A program made the position numbers and the translations under genes. 64,000 nucleotides of DNA from Tamarix chinensis. Lineage: Eukaryota; Streptophyta; Magnoliopsida; Caryophyllales; Tamaricaceae. Shown here in pieces: positions 11,061 to 22,800 of the stretch. The notes beneath the pieces were generated by a model, which saw only the letters and a list, made by a program, of their open reading frames with translations, was not told the origin of the DNA and ran no database searches. Location of the stretch: contig CM060175.1 of the NCBI GenBank assembly GCA_030549775.1, positions 76,788,245 through 76,852,244 on the forward strand. Reading direction: 5' to 3'. Position 1 is the first letter of the stretch. Each line of letters starts with the position of its first letter.

Positions 11061-11646
11061 TATGGATATATATAATCCAAGAGATGATTGAACAATGATG
11101 GACTAATGGCTCAAGGCCCTAAAAGTATTGTTTGTACATTTTGACCTATTAATATCTGATTGACTTGTTAATTATGTGAATGTATGGATGTGAATATTAT
11201 GTATGCAGCTTTCATTATGTATATATCATGTGCTACATTGCGGGCCTACTTTGTTTTTAAAGAATTACTTAGTATTATAGTACTGAAAGGTTCCATTCAT
11301 GGGGCCCCTGCATATTTAATGGGCAGTGTCCCTTACAAATCCTTTCTCAGGTGCTATTCAAGTGGGCAACGGGAAGAGCATAAGGAAATTATCCGAACTT
11401 TTAGGGTTTCATTCTTTCTTCCTTAACCCCTGATTAAATGTAATCTATATTATTGTAATTACCGCTGGTGGATTTTATTCTTATAAATGGTTTATTACGC
11501 TACTCTGATTTAAGTATGGTTTATAAATTGTGTTTTACTCTTTTAGTGTAACACCCCCAAAATTCACTACTGAAAAATTTCGTTTTATTAAAAGATAATA
11601 GCGGAAGTAGATAAACAAAACGTGAACTTTGGGAGTATTACCGCCA

Positions 11647-11692
11647 CACTTAGTACCAGACCGGTTCACTCATACCGTTCCAGTACCAAGTG
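11647..11692 (-). other. Conserved 46-nt hairpin of copy B
   Basis: CACTTAGTAC at one arm and GTACCAAGTG at the other, with about 19 paired positions and an 8-nt loop. It corresponds to 47914-47959 in copy F. Confidence 0.75.
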
Positions 11693-12214
11693 CTAAGGCT
11701 AAGAAAATGAAATACAGTTCGAAAGACATTCAATATGCATAAATCAGAGTAAACTGCAAGCTTCAACATATTTAAATCAGAGTAGCGCATCAAATCGTTT
11801 TCAGGAATAAAATCCACCGATGGTGGTTACTTTAACAACGTTAACATTTAAAACCGAGAAATTAAATAAGAAAGAGAAAAAGCCATGATACCGGAAAATT
11901 CCTTAATCTCCTTCCCGTAACCCACTTGAGTAGCACCTAAAAATACCTGCAAGGGCACTGCCCATTGAATAGGCAGGAGCCCCATAAAGGGAATCCCTTC
12001 AGTACTACAGTACTGAGTAACCCTTTAATACCACACTTAAAGATAGGCCCGCATACGACACATAATGCAAGCCACGCACATATAAATAATGAGAGATGCA
12101 ACCATAACAATGACAAACATAATACTTTATAAGTCACGATCGATGCTTTGGGCCTTAAGTCATTATTCTGTCATTAATCCATCAATATCATATTTTGTAT
12201 CCATGTGAGTACGA

Positions 12215-12665
12215 GAACCCCACTATTATAGCCGGTGGACCGGAAGTCAACACACAGGGCAGAACGCCTCTGACCACTATTATTGCCGGTGGACCGGAAG
12301 ATAAACACACAGGGCAGAACGCACCTGACCACTATTATTTGCCGGTGGACCGGTCTGGCCCCGACTCACATGGTGTTCCACTATAAGTGATTAGTATTTT
12401 TCCATAATCTTATTCACATACATAACTGATTTTATTGAGCTCGGGACCCCCACTATTATTGCCGGTGGACCGGAATACAGATAACTCATCATCCAGGGCA
12501 CAACGCTCCTGGCCACTATTATAACCGGTGGACCGGTACTCATAATCACACACCAGGGCAACACGCTCCCGGACCACTATTATAATCGGTGGACCGGTAC
12601 GCAATATCACATACCAGGGCAACACGCTCCTGGACCACTATTATAACCGGTGGACCGGTACGCAA
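12215..12665 (-). repeat. CCGGTGGACCGG boxes of copy B
   Basis: Seven clear units of CCACTATTAT, 2-4 variable bases, CCGGTGGACCGG, followed by a variable 30-40-bp spacer that often contains CAGGGCA and CGCTCCTG. The core is nearly self-complementary (CCGGT...ACCGG). Confidence 0.85.
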
Positions 12666-13324
12666 TATCATAAATCACTGGCTCGGCTCATTAATATTCC
12701 ACTTTCAATTATCGTATCTTTCCTTTCGTAATCAGCACATCAATCATATTTATTTGCCTCGATTGGGAGATCGATAACCCGGGACACAAAGGTACACCGG
12801 TCGTATCGGTGCATATCAGCTACTCAATACCCTTCAACCGTGAACCCAAGGACGCAAAGGTACCCTGGTTGTACTGGTGCATAAAGCTAACTCAGTACCC
12901 TACCGACAAGGACACCTAATCCATAAGTATGCATACCCCCTAACTAGGTCCGTAGAGCTAGGAAGAGTAAGATATAGGGCCTGATTGGGGTACAAAGGCA
13001 CACCAGCAAATACCAGAATAATCGTGGACTAAACCACGTCCTTAGGGTAGCGACCCCTAAGGAGTCACCATTCCCGATCTCGAGGTCGTTTACTTTAAGT
13101 AATAGTATCTTAATTAAGGTGATCACAGAAAGCATGATGATTCGATACTTATTCACTTTCAATCGTTTCGATATCATTAATCGTTTCTTATTCAGAGGAT
13201 TATCCAGGATGTCACAGAGAAACCATCAAGGCCATACTAATCATTAGATACTCTTACTTGGCTAATCAACATTATTTAATCATATTAATGTTCCACAATC
13301 TCAAGGACCTATTAGGTACAAATT

Positions 13325-14520
13325 ACTCATTTGCCCTTTTCTTATATAATTGTTAAGTATCCGTTCCTTACTTGATAAATTACCACATTACCCTTAAGGT
13401 TGCATAATTACCAAATTACCCTTTGTCCGATTTAGGGTACCAAATTATCTCATACACTTTTTAGATCATCATTCACCCCTCCTAATTACTATACTTATCA
13501 TATTTCCCTTTTGGTTGGTTATATTACCAAATCGCCCTTCTCCTTTGTTATAATTTCTAAATTGCCCTTGAGTTGGATAAATTACTAAATTACCCTCCTT
13601 CATTATCATGATTACTATTTTGCCCCTTTAGTTGGTTAAACAATTATCACTTTACCCTTTTATCGGCTAAATTACCAAATTGCCCTTTTAGTTGAACAAA
13701 TTACCAAATTGCCCTTCTCCTTTATCATAATTACCATTTTACCCCTCTCAATTATTTTAATTGCCATTTACCCTTTTTAATTATCACAAATCCCAAATTA
13801 CTCTTCCTCATAATTACCAATATTAATTTACCCTTTTTCATAATCAAAATTACTATATTACTCTTCTCCATTATTAAAATTACCACAATGCCCTTTAATT
13901 GGTTAATTTACCAAATTACCCTTCTATAGTATCATACTTATCCAATTGCCCTTCTACAATCATAATTTAATTGTTAAATTATATTTTGTCGTTATCATAA
14001 TTACCAAGTTACCCCTTACTCCCAAGTTTACCATAATATCCTTTCATTTACAAAATTACCATTTTACCCCTTACATCCAATTTTACCATAATATCCTTTT
14101 ATTTATGAAAATTACCACCATACATCTTTTACTTTACAAATTACTATTTTACCCTTTTACATCCAAGATTACCATCTTTATCTTTCCTTACATAATTACC
14201 ATTTTGCCCTTCTTTTCCAATTTACCATATTACCCCTTTACTTATAAAATTACAATTTTGCCCCTTTACCTCCAAAATTACCATAATGCCCTTTTTACTT
14301 GAACAATTACCATAATGCCCTCCTTCATCCAAAATTACTATTTTACCCCTACTTCCAAAATTATCATTTTACCCTTCTTTCTCACAACTTACAATTTTAT
14401 CCTTTACTTGTAAATTATCATTTAACCATTTAATCATACAATTTCCATATTGTTCTTTTATCTCAAAAATTATCGAAATACCCTTTCCACTTATAAAATT
14501 TCCACTCAACCCCTTTATTC
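13325..14520 (-). repeat. GGTAATTT degenerate tandem array of copy B
   Basis: On the top strand it reads as repeated AATTACCAAATTRCCCTT units with A/T-rich spacers, the complement of the array in copy A, and it extends for about 1.2 kb. No coding potential. Confidence 0.85.
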
Positions 14521-15136
14521 ACCATTTTTATGAATTTACTAACACTAAATAAAATAATGATATTAATACTTCATTCTTATCATCTAAGTCCACCAACTTA
14601 TCATTTTTCAACATAATACTCATTAGCAACTACACACATTGATTTATTTATCTCATAAGCATAATTACTAAAATACCCTTAAACAATAACATCATTCATG
14701 CATTAACAACATGGTACATCATAAACAAGTGTTTAACATTTCTATCCATATTCCAACTCCTTCCTTAATTAACATACCTACATATAGCATAAAAGTTATC
14801 ATGCTTTTTCTTTTTAACAAACAATATAAGAAACCATAAACATATCATGCTAAGCATACAAAACATGCATAAAATCATACTAAACCCTAAATGTGCTAGC
14901 ATGCGTTTTTCATATATTTAAGGGAGGATTAACGGTTACCTTAATCCCGCAAAATATCAATCTTACCAAGCATAATTAGCAATTCAACACCTAAAAATAA
15001 TATCCATCATATTTATGTTAGAAATAAGAAGTTAAAAAGGATAAGACTTTATAAAATTTAATTAGTAAAACACTTAACATAAAATACCATTATACCTTTA
15101 AAATTATCCAAGAAATTCTCAAAATAAATGGGAGAG

Positions 15137-15160
15137 CTCACGCTGCATGGGTAGCGTGAG
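15137..15160 (-). other. Conserved LTR stem-loop in copy B
   Basis: CTCACGCT, loop GCATGGGT, AGCGTGAG: a perfect 8-bp stem next to the purine/pyrimidine module. Confidence 0.75.
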
Positions 15161-15169
15161 TTTTATGCA

Positions 15170-16370
15170 AAAACCATAGGGGAAAAAGCTTAAAGAGGGT
15201 GAAGGGGGAAAAATCCATTATTTTCGGGTTAGGGTATTTAGGCTAGAAAAGAAGGTGGTTAGGGGAGGTTCTAAGGCAAGTGAGTGGTGCAGAAGTGAAG
15301 AGGGGGTGTAGGTGGAGGCTAAGGGTGGTTTCAAGGCGGCTCAAGGCGGCGGAGAGGCGGCGAAGGTCGGCTGCCGAGGAGGGTCGAAGGAAAGGGTTGA
15401 GAACGAAGGAAAAGTGGAGGGAAAATGGAGGGGTGCAAGGGTTGGTTTCGGCCAACTAATGGATGGCGGTTGTAGAGGGGGTTGCAGGGGGTCGAACGGT
15501 GGGTTGGGTGGCGGTAGAGGTGGCCGGACGGCGGCGGTAGAGGCGGTTGCAAGTGGCTTGGCGGTAAGGGGAAAAATCTGGGAAGAAAAAGGAAAAGGAG
15601 GAGAAGGGAGGAAGTGTAGGGCTCGAAGGGGCTGTGTGGTGGTGCAGGGTGGTAGTAGGCAGTGGCAGAAGGCGGCGCAGGGGGTTGGTGAGGCGGCAGG
15701 AGCGGCGGACGGTGGAAAAAGAAGAACGGGGGGGGGGGGGGGCGAATGGGAGGAAGAAAAGAGAGAGGAGGGAGCTCGGGAAGGGGGTGAGGGGCTCGAC
15801 AACAATGGGCAGGGAAATGGCTGAAGGGGAGAAGAAAAAATAGAGAGGAAGGGTAGGGGAATAGGGGCTGATCGGAGGGCAGGCTTAGGGTGGCAGGGCA
15901 TCGCAGGGTGGCAGGGGAAAGGAGGGAAGAAGAAGGAAAGGGGGAGAGGCATGCGGGGCTGGTCCAGGGCCGGTTTGGCTCGAAAAAGGAAGGAAAACGA
16001 CGGGGGAAGAGAGAGAGAGAGGGAGCAGGTGGTGGCAGCGATGGGTGCAGGCGGTGGCAGCAGGCATGCGTCGAACGTGCAGGTCGGGCGTGGGAGAAGA
16101 AGAAGGGAAGAAGAAAGGGACGGGGCGGTCGGACCGCGCAGGAAAGGAGGGCCGGCCGTCCATGGGAAAAAAATAAGGAAGGAGGCGGGCTGGGAGACGG
16201 GCGTGCGAGCGAGGGAGAGAAGGGGACGGGCCGAAGGCCCAACGCGCGGGGGAAGGGTAGCAGGCCGAGGGGTCTGGCGGCCCAAGTCCAAGAAGGGGGG
16301 AAAAAGAAAAAAAAGAGAAGGAAAGGAAAAAGGGGAAAAGGTAAAAAGGGAAATGGTAAAATAGGGAAAA
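15170..16370 (-). repeat. Pyrimidine-rich module of copy B (purine-rich on the top strand)
   Basis: Top strand is strongly G/A-biased, including a 16-base G run near 15727-15742. Long open frames on both strands here, up to about 350 codons, are Pro/Ser/Phe- or Gly/Arg-rich, overlap one another in several frames, and follow from the base bias. They should not be annotated as proteins. Confidence 0.8.
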
Positions 16371-16700
16371 CAATTTAAATTAATTTTATAAATCATAAAA
16401 TGTAATATTCTTGATAAATTATTTAATTTAATAATTTAATTTATTATAATCTAATATTTTATTTTAAAAAAAAGGATAAAGTTGGTAAAATATTAGTTTG
16501 GAAAATTATTTAAATAAAACAATATGATAAATAGTAAAATATTTATTTTTAATTTATTAAATAATTTTATCCAAATTTACATACTCTAAAATCCATAAAA
16601 TAATTAAAATAAATAATCCAAAAGCAATTCTATTCCAATTAAAAGTAATTTATTAAAATATAGGTTTTCAAAATTTTTGGGGTATTACATTTAGCCTTAG

Positions 16701-16746
16701 CACTTGGTACAAGAACGGTATGAGTGAACCGGTCTGGTACTAAGTG
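16701..16746 (+). other. Conserved 46-nt hairpin of copy A
   Basis: Arms CACTTGGTAC.. and ..GTACTAAGTG enclose a short loop of ATGAGTGA type. It lies about 100 bp from the right end of copy A and is separated from the rest of that copy by insertion of copy B. Confidence 0.7.
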
Positions 16747-16846
16747 TGGTAGTAATACCCCCGAAATTCACAGTTTGTTGTTTTTCTTTCGCTAATCCTT
16801 TTAAATAAAATGAATTTTTTCAATAGTGAATTTTTAGGGTATTATA

Positions 16847-18790
16847 GATATAAAGAAACATGCATCATGTACATTAAATCAAAGTCAAGCTCCTCAACAC
16901 TCTTTATAGCCTCGATGTGATCAACACCTGAGCATTTGTCTAAAATAATGGAAAGCGTCTCCATCTTTACACTAAGCATATCATAAGATGTTGTAAAAAT
17001 TGTTTCCGTTAGGAAAGAATTTACAAGTTCCAATGGCTGATGATGATGTATATTGGTGATGAGATTAGGTGCTAACTAGGTAGCATTGGTGATGGGTTGT
17101 TGCTAGTTAGGTGTGGACCATGTGAATCAATGGTGTTTAGACATTGGTGACAGGCTTGGCAACAAACCAATGGTGATGATGGTCTAGCGAACATGGAGAA
17201 GAATCATTACTAGTAGGTATGATCGAATGGAGAATGAAGGTGGCACGTGATTAAGAAATTTGAGTAGAGGACTACTCAATGCTCAAGCTCTAATGAATAA
17301 GGTCGACCTTTGGTTGTATCTAACGATGAGGCACAACAGACTTTGACGAATGGTGAAGGTCAACTTTGATCAGTAAAGATATGTCCCATCCTTTAATCCA
17401 CACAGGCAAAGAGGTATGAGAGCTTCAATATTAATCAATCTTGGAGGTCAATTAAACCACAAAAGGAAAGAACCTTTCTTGTAATCAGAATCAAAGTAAG
17501 CTTTTCTTTCTACATAGAAGGCATATATTATATAGCCTTTTGATGTAGGAACATCTCCATTTGATGATCATAATTTTGCCATAAATTTTTCCATGTTTGA
17601 GAGCTACAAAACTTTCCTCTCTTGAAAAAATTAATTATCTAGCAAAACCTAGCCATAAAAGCCATGCAAACCTTGCCAACCATCTACTTGTGTTGTCCAC
17701 AAACCAACCAAAAAGAAGGCACCTAAGGCCACACTTTTTCCCAAGTTTTTCCCCGTCTTTTTACCCATATTTCTTTAATATTTTTAGCCCTAAAAATCCA
17801 TAAAAAACTTAGTCTATTTGAACCCCTTTGAAGCTACACAAATTAGCTACAAGTCTTTCTCATGTTAGATGCCAAGTCACTTTCAACACTTGGAAAGAAC
17901 AATAAAGTTTTGGGGAATAATAAGGAAGGCTAAAAGATATTTCTTAACTCTTTTTGTTAATTAAAAGATTAAAACGACCTTTAACTCTTTCATTTTGTGT
18001 ATTATTGTTGTTGTATGAATCAGATCATGTGATAATGGGGGAAGTAAATTCAAAAATCTACACAAAATCCACCCCCATAACTGAAACACATGGGCTGGAA
18101 CTTAGGTATATTTTCTTCTTTGTTTAAGATCTAACCATATATATTAGTTGGTTAATTTATAACCTTTAATCCTAAACTTCTTCTATAAATGTCAAGGATA
18201 GAATGAAATAAGAAGAACTTACCTTTTGGCTTCACATTTTCTCTCAAGCAAACCGAGAGCCCTCCTTCATCCTTTAGGTGTGAGAGTTTGAAGATATTGC
18301 AAAAATCTTATAAGATTTATCCTAAGAGTTTATACATTAGGTGGTTATTCCAATTATTGATTTAAGGGGTTACTAAGAGTCAATTGTTATCCTTTCATGT
18401 CTCCCCCATGTCTCTCTTTGTATTCGTTTGTTCTAAGATTTCTTGGAACACTAACACCTAACAAAACCTAAGTTGGATCTCGTATGCATCACATTTACAT
18501 GCTATCGAATATCACATCTTTATTAAAGATATTATTTTAACTAACTAAAGATGATTTCCTCCCTCTAACGAGCTCTCTATATGAGACTAAAAAAACTAAC
18601 CAATATTAGCTAATTAACTACTAAAATACTAAATAACAACTCCAATAAATAAAATTCTATTAACCCCTGCAACCCATGCATATGTAGCTAGTATTCCTCC
18701 ATAATTAACATTATAGGTATCCATTGAGACTCAATATTATAGGTAAATATATCCATGAAAAGTGTTATGGGATCCATAATTAGAATGTTA
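16847..18790. other. Unrecognised, probably retroelement-derived DNA
   Basis: No gene was recognised. The stretch lies between the right end of copy A and the C-terminal end of a decayed Ty3/gypsy pol, so part of it may be that element's 3' UTR and LTR, but I found no LTR ends or target duplication. A few short open frames exist without any recognisable domain. Confidence 0.35.
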
Positions 18791-20459
18791 AATTATGGTC
18801 TCAAGGTCTTGCATCATTCTCCCCTTTATGAGAAAAAATTGTCCTCAAATTTGCATCTCGGTAGTAAGGAGTTAGATCAACCACATTGAACATACTACAG
18901 GACCCTCCATATGAGTCTTGTAAATATAGCTCATAAGCACTCTCTCCAAAATTTTCAAGTATCTTGAATGGACTATTTGCCCTTATCATAAGATTTTCTT
19001 CTTTAGATGAGGAAACATCCCCTTCCTTGGTTGGAACTTCACCAAATCACTTGGTTGGAATACATGTTGACTTCTATTTTTGTTTGATCTTTCATTATAA
19101 ACTTCATTAGCCTTCTTAATGTTGTGCTTGATTTGTTGATGATTTGAAAAAAAAAACTGCACCCACTCTTGTGCATTGTAATTCTTCAAATCACCTCTCT
19201 TCAATGGTACTATATCAATATGCATATATGGATTAGTACTATAAAATATCTCAAATGGACTTAAACTTGTTGTAGTGGAAGGACTCCAATAGTAAGAAAA
19301 TTCAACATGTGCTAATTTAATGTCCTAATTCTTGGTACTTCTACTCACCAACCCTCTTAATATCCTAATTATTGGTACTTATACTCACCAAACTTATTAA
19401 TAAGTTACCCTAGGTTTTATTAGTTACCTTTTTTCCCATATGTTTGAGGATGATGTGTCATATTAAATATAATTTTTGTCCCTAATATATACCACAATTT
19501 CTTCCAAAAATAACTCAATAAGGTCATGTCTTTATTGGAAACAATGTTCTCGAAAATTCTATGTAATTTCACAATCTCCTTAAAATATTAATTAGTAATA
19601 TGAGTAACATCATCAATTTTATGGCATGGGAGAAAATGAACCATTTTGAAAAATCGATCCACCACAACCATGATTGAGTCATTACCTATTTATTTCCCAA
19701 GAAACCCCAAAATAAATTACATACTAACACCTTTCCACGGTTGAGTGGGCATAGGTATAGGCACATAATGTCCTTTATGAAAGAAACTCTTACTATTTTG
19801 GCTCTTAACACATCTAGAAACCATGGCTTGTGCACTCTTTTGCATCCCGGGGTAAAAAACAAAAAATGCTTTTGTAATAGCTCTAATGTCTTATCAACTC
19901 TAAAGTGCCCCTTAATCTTAGGCAAATATCGAATAGATGTCGTAGGAACATATCATTTATTTTGCTTGCATAAGAGCCCATCTTCAATAACATATGCACC
20001 ATGGCTCCCTTGTTTCTTGTATGTCTCAAATATTAAAACAAAATGCTCATCAATCGTGTATTGTTCTTTTAACATATTGAACCTCAACAACCTTGTATCT
20101 ATCATCATAAACACTATATGCCTCTTAGATAATGCATCCACAACAATATTTTCCTTTCCATCCACATGTCTTGTTGAGAACACAAAAGCTTTTGATCTCT
20201 ACACCACTAGCATCACATGCTACTTTAAATAATTTATCAAAGCTAGACAACGATAATACCAATACATTAGAAATCTTAGTCTTTAACTCTTCAAAAGCAT
20301 TTGTTAGATGATCATTCTATTAGTACTCTCATTTCTTCATAAATTGAGTAATTAGAGCTACAATAGTAAAGAATTATTTGTTGAAACTTTTATAAAATGA
20401 TGCTAATCCATTGAAACTCCAAACCTCATGAACATTAGACGGAATTTACCATGTTTAAA

Positions 20460-20752
20460 TGTAATACCCCAAATTGAGGAAAGTGTTATAAGGATTGATT
20501 TGGCTACTTATATCAACATGGTATACCATCCTTTTGGTGATTCCATCCTAAGAACTTCACAGTTAAGCGTGTTGGCCGTGGAGTAATTTTAGGACGGGTG
20601 ACCTTCTGGGAAGTTCTGAAAATTTCTCGGAAAGTGCGTGAGTGAGGACAAAGTGCACTGAAAGGACTCGTGTTGATCTGTGGGGCCAGTCGATCAATCC
20701 GAAAGCACTCCAAGGTAGCCCCCGTGTGGTCGTATCGACTCGTGGTGTTACA
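20460..20752 (+). mobile_element. Solo LTR of a Cassandra (5S-bearing TRIM) element
   Basis: The 293-bp unit starts TGTAATACCCC and ends GTGTTACA, with flanking pentamers TTAAA (20455-20459) and CTAAA (20753-20757) agreeing at 4 of 5. It contains a 5S-rRNA-like domain on the plus strand with recognisable box A and box C. A 5S-derived domain inside a short LTR is the hallmark of Cassandra terminal-repeat retrotransposons in miniature. Only one LTR is present, so this is a solo LTR. It splits a Ty3/gypsy pol pseudogene that resumes on both sides. Confidence 0.88.
20519..20620 (+). other. 5S-rRNA-like domain inside the Cassandra LTR
   Basis: Matches the plant 5S rRNA layout: ATACCA near the start, the box A region AGTTAAGCGTG at 20561-20571, and the box C region GGACGGGTGACCTTCTGGG at 20592-20610. 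In a 5S gene these are the internal RNA polymerase III promoter. Divergence outside the boxes shows this is not a functional 5S gene. Confidence 0.85.
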
Positions 20753-20936
20753 CTAAATTACTTCCACCTTTGAAGGATCAACTATAATACCATTCTCACT
20801 CATAATATAGCTAAGAAAAATCACACCTTCCATAAACTTTCACCTCCCTAAGCTTGTCAAATAATTTCTTCAAGTGTTGTAAAAGTTCAAATAATATTAG
20901 CTAAAAGAGGTCAAGAAACCTTGCCTAGTGATACTG

Positions 20937-21472
20937 TGTGACACCCCCATTTTTCAAAAAAAAAATATAAATCAATGTGGGAGTTGTACAAGAATAAGCA
21001 TATTTCTGCTATGTCTAGTATAAGAAGACGCCATTATTCTACTTACACTGGATATTAGGGCTAAAAATTAAAATTTAAACCAAAGCAAAACTCTACAACA
21101 TCCTTAACATAATAAATCACCATAATAAAGTCAAATAACAATGTTAAAAGTAGCTAATGAAAAAAAAATCTATAAGCCAAACTACTCTCTTAACTCATCC
21201 CACTAACATGCATCCATCATCAAATATGGTCGTAGTCTACTTGTGGAAGATTAACCGCGCACCATTTACATCATAGATCATTACAACCCCATTGAAGACA
21301 ATAACAAGTTAGATAAGGGAATAATTAATTACCCATTAGTTGGAAGGAAAATATCATAATTTATATAATTACTATAATACATCAAACTTAACAACATATG
21401 ATTTAAATGATAAGATAAATATTAGTTCTCCATTCATAAAGCCTTTTTTTATTAGTAACTACATAAACACAT
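20937..21472. mobile_element. Fragment of another LTR, left end only
   Basis: Begins TGTGACACCCCCATTTTTC, a typical plant Ty3/gypsy LTR start. It runs into the left end of giant LTR copy C at 21473. A matching right end (complement of the same motif) was not found at 36128-36323, so the element is truncated or was too diverged to recognise. Confidence 0.4.
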
Positions 21473-21779
21473 TGTAATACCCCAAAATTTTAAAACTTAT
21501 AATTTAATAATTAATCCTCATCTAGGATAGTTTAATTTTTAAATTATTAGTTTAATTATTTTGTGGACTTTTGGTTTATAAAAATAGATATGATTATTTA
21601 ATAAATTAAAATAAATATTTTGTTATTTTATCATACTCATTTTATTTAAATAATTTTTCAAACCCATATTTTACTAAAATTACCCTATTAAATTAATATC
21701 TTAAATTTTAAATAAATTTATTTATTAAATTAAATTATCCATCTAAATAATTAAATACCCTTATTTCAAAAATTATTTT

Positions 21780-22800
21780 ATTTTTGTTTTTCCCTTTTTT
21801 CCCTCCTTTTTTCCTTTCTTTTTCCTCATTTTTTCTTTTCTTATTTCCTTACTCCTTGGGTTGCCTGGCCTGTTTCTCCCTTTTCCCCCTCCCCACTAGG
21901 TCAATAACCCTCTTTCTTTCCTCCCCTCGCTGTCCAACCTAGCTCCCCCTCTTCTTTCTTTTCTTCTTCTTTGCTCCCCAGGTTAGGCCGGCCCAACCCT
22001 CCTTTTTTCCCTCCCTTCTCCTTTGCATGCATTGGCCAACCCGTCTCTCCTTATTTCTCTCCCACCCGATTAACCTACCTTCTTTCCTTTCTTCTTCTTC
22101 TTCTTCCCTTCTCCTCCATCCTTTGTCTGTCAAAGCCTTGCCAACCCCTACAACTGCCTGTAACCAACCCTGCACTTTTACCTATCGTTACAGCCTACCC
22201 TCTCCCTCTCTCCCCATCCCTTTGTCTTCCATTTTTGACTATGCAGCCCCCTCGTATGCCCTTTTCCTTTCCCCTTTTCTTCCTTCCCTTCCCTACTACC
22301 CTACACCCTGACATGCAGTTTTCCCCCTGCCACCACCTAGCCCTGCGCCTCTGCCTCCCCTCCTCTCCCTCTTCTTTTTATCCTTCTTCTCTGTCCTATC
22401 TTCTTTCCCGATCTCCCTCATTTCCCCTACATAACCCCTCTTTTCTCCCTTCTTCCCTTCTTCTCCTCCTCCCCTATTTTTGCTTCACTACCCTCAATCG
22501 TCACCTCTGCTGCCCAATCGACCACCATAAGAACCCCTAGCCTCCCCTAGTTCCTCCATGCACCATGCAACGACCGCCACCCATCCCCTGCAACCACCTT
22601 ACGCCGCCTCTTGATCCTTTTGATCCTCCTCCTTGCACGCCACCTTACGCTGCCCATTCCCCCTCTTCTACTGCCTCTCGACCCCCTGACACCTCTCCTA
22701 TCACCACCCTACCTCACCTTGGCTAAAATTCTCCTGTAGCCCTCCCTTGTTCTCTACTTTTCCCTTCCTTCTCCTTCTCCTCCCTTCCTTTGCCCTACCT
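21780..22800 (+). repeat. Pyrimidine-rich module of copy C
   Basis: C/T-biased 1-kb block with CTTCTTCTT and CCCTTCC runs. It contains an apparent frame of 189 Ser/Pro/Leu-rich codons that has no domain and overlaps other biased frames. It is the same module as in A, B, D, E and F. Confidence 0.8.

Larger units (their letters stand above)
11547..16689 (-). mobile_element. Giant solo LTR copy B, nested in copy A
   Basis: The 5143-bp unit begins TGTAACACCCCC and ends GGGGTATTACA, flanked on both sides by the pentamer TTTAG (11542-11546 and 16690-16694), a perfect target duplication. It interrupts copy A exactly where A's right-end hairpin module would continue, and that continuation resumes at 16695. 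Copy B is inverted relative to A. In window order it carries the hairpin (11647-11692), CCGGTGG boxes (12215-12665), the GGTAATTT array on the other strand (13325-14520), the stem-loop (15137-15160), the purine-rich face of the pyrimidine module (15170-16370) and the AT-rich end. There are no retroviral domains. Confidence 0.9.
6810..16846 (+). mobile_element. Giant solo LTR copy A (interrupted by copy B)
   Basis: Left end TGTAATCCCTC at 6810 and right end TAGGGTATTATA at 16836-16846 match the family ends (TGTAAYACCCC and GGGGTRTTACA, here mutated). Flanking pentamers GATAG (6805-6809) and GATAT (16847-16851) agree at 4 of 5. Removing copy B and its 5-bp duplication leaves about 4.89 kb. In order, it holds an AT-rich left end, a pyrimidine-rich block (7135-8340), a stem-loop (8370-8393), a GGTAATTT array (9050-9930), CCGGTGG boxes (10630-11060) and the 46-nt hairpin (16701-16746). 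There is no gag or pol. TG..CA ends and a 5-bp duplication favour a solo LTR over a DNA transposon. It is the oldest-looking copy. Confidence 0.8.
18801..20900 (-). pseudogene. pol: Decayed Ty3/gypsy pol (RT, RNase H, integrase), interrupted by a Cassandra LTR
   Basis: Reading right to left, broken frames give the C-terminal part of reverse transcriptase (about 20753-20880), the RT/RNase H connection with an LASFY-type motif (about 20230-20455), the RNase H tail with the KENIVVDALS motif (19953-20183), the integrase zinc-binding region with GHFRVDKTLELL (19686-19925), remains of the integrase core including HHPQT (about 19400-19560), and the integrase C-terminal region with FQPSDLV (18986-19225) and FNVVDLTPY (18801-18989). 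Many stops and frameshifts mark it as long dead. A solo Cassandra LTR sits inside the RT part at 20460-20752. The lineage was not resolved. In life this enzyme set would copy and integrate a retrotransposon. Confidence 0.82.

Noticed and set aside
12195..12777. Short frames across the CCGGTGG boxes
   Set aside because: They only translate the repeated box; no start context or domain.
15331..16396. Overlapping 303- and 351-codon frames, minus strand
   Set aside because: Both lie in the purine/pyrimidine-asymmetric LTR module, overlap in different frames, are Pro/Ser/Phe-rich and have no domain; the frames follow from the base bias.
6810..16846. Giant units as TIR DNA transposons
   Set aside because: The termini are short TGTAAYACCCC/GGGGTRTTACA and the duplications are 5 bp, fitting TG..CA LTRs better; no transposase is present.
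20519..20620. Functional 5S rRNA gene
   Set aside because: Only the internal boxes are well kept and the sequence lies inside a TG..CA solo LTR with its own near-matching duplication.
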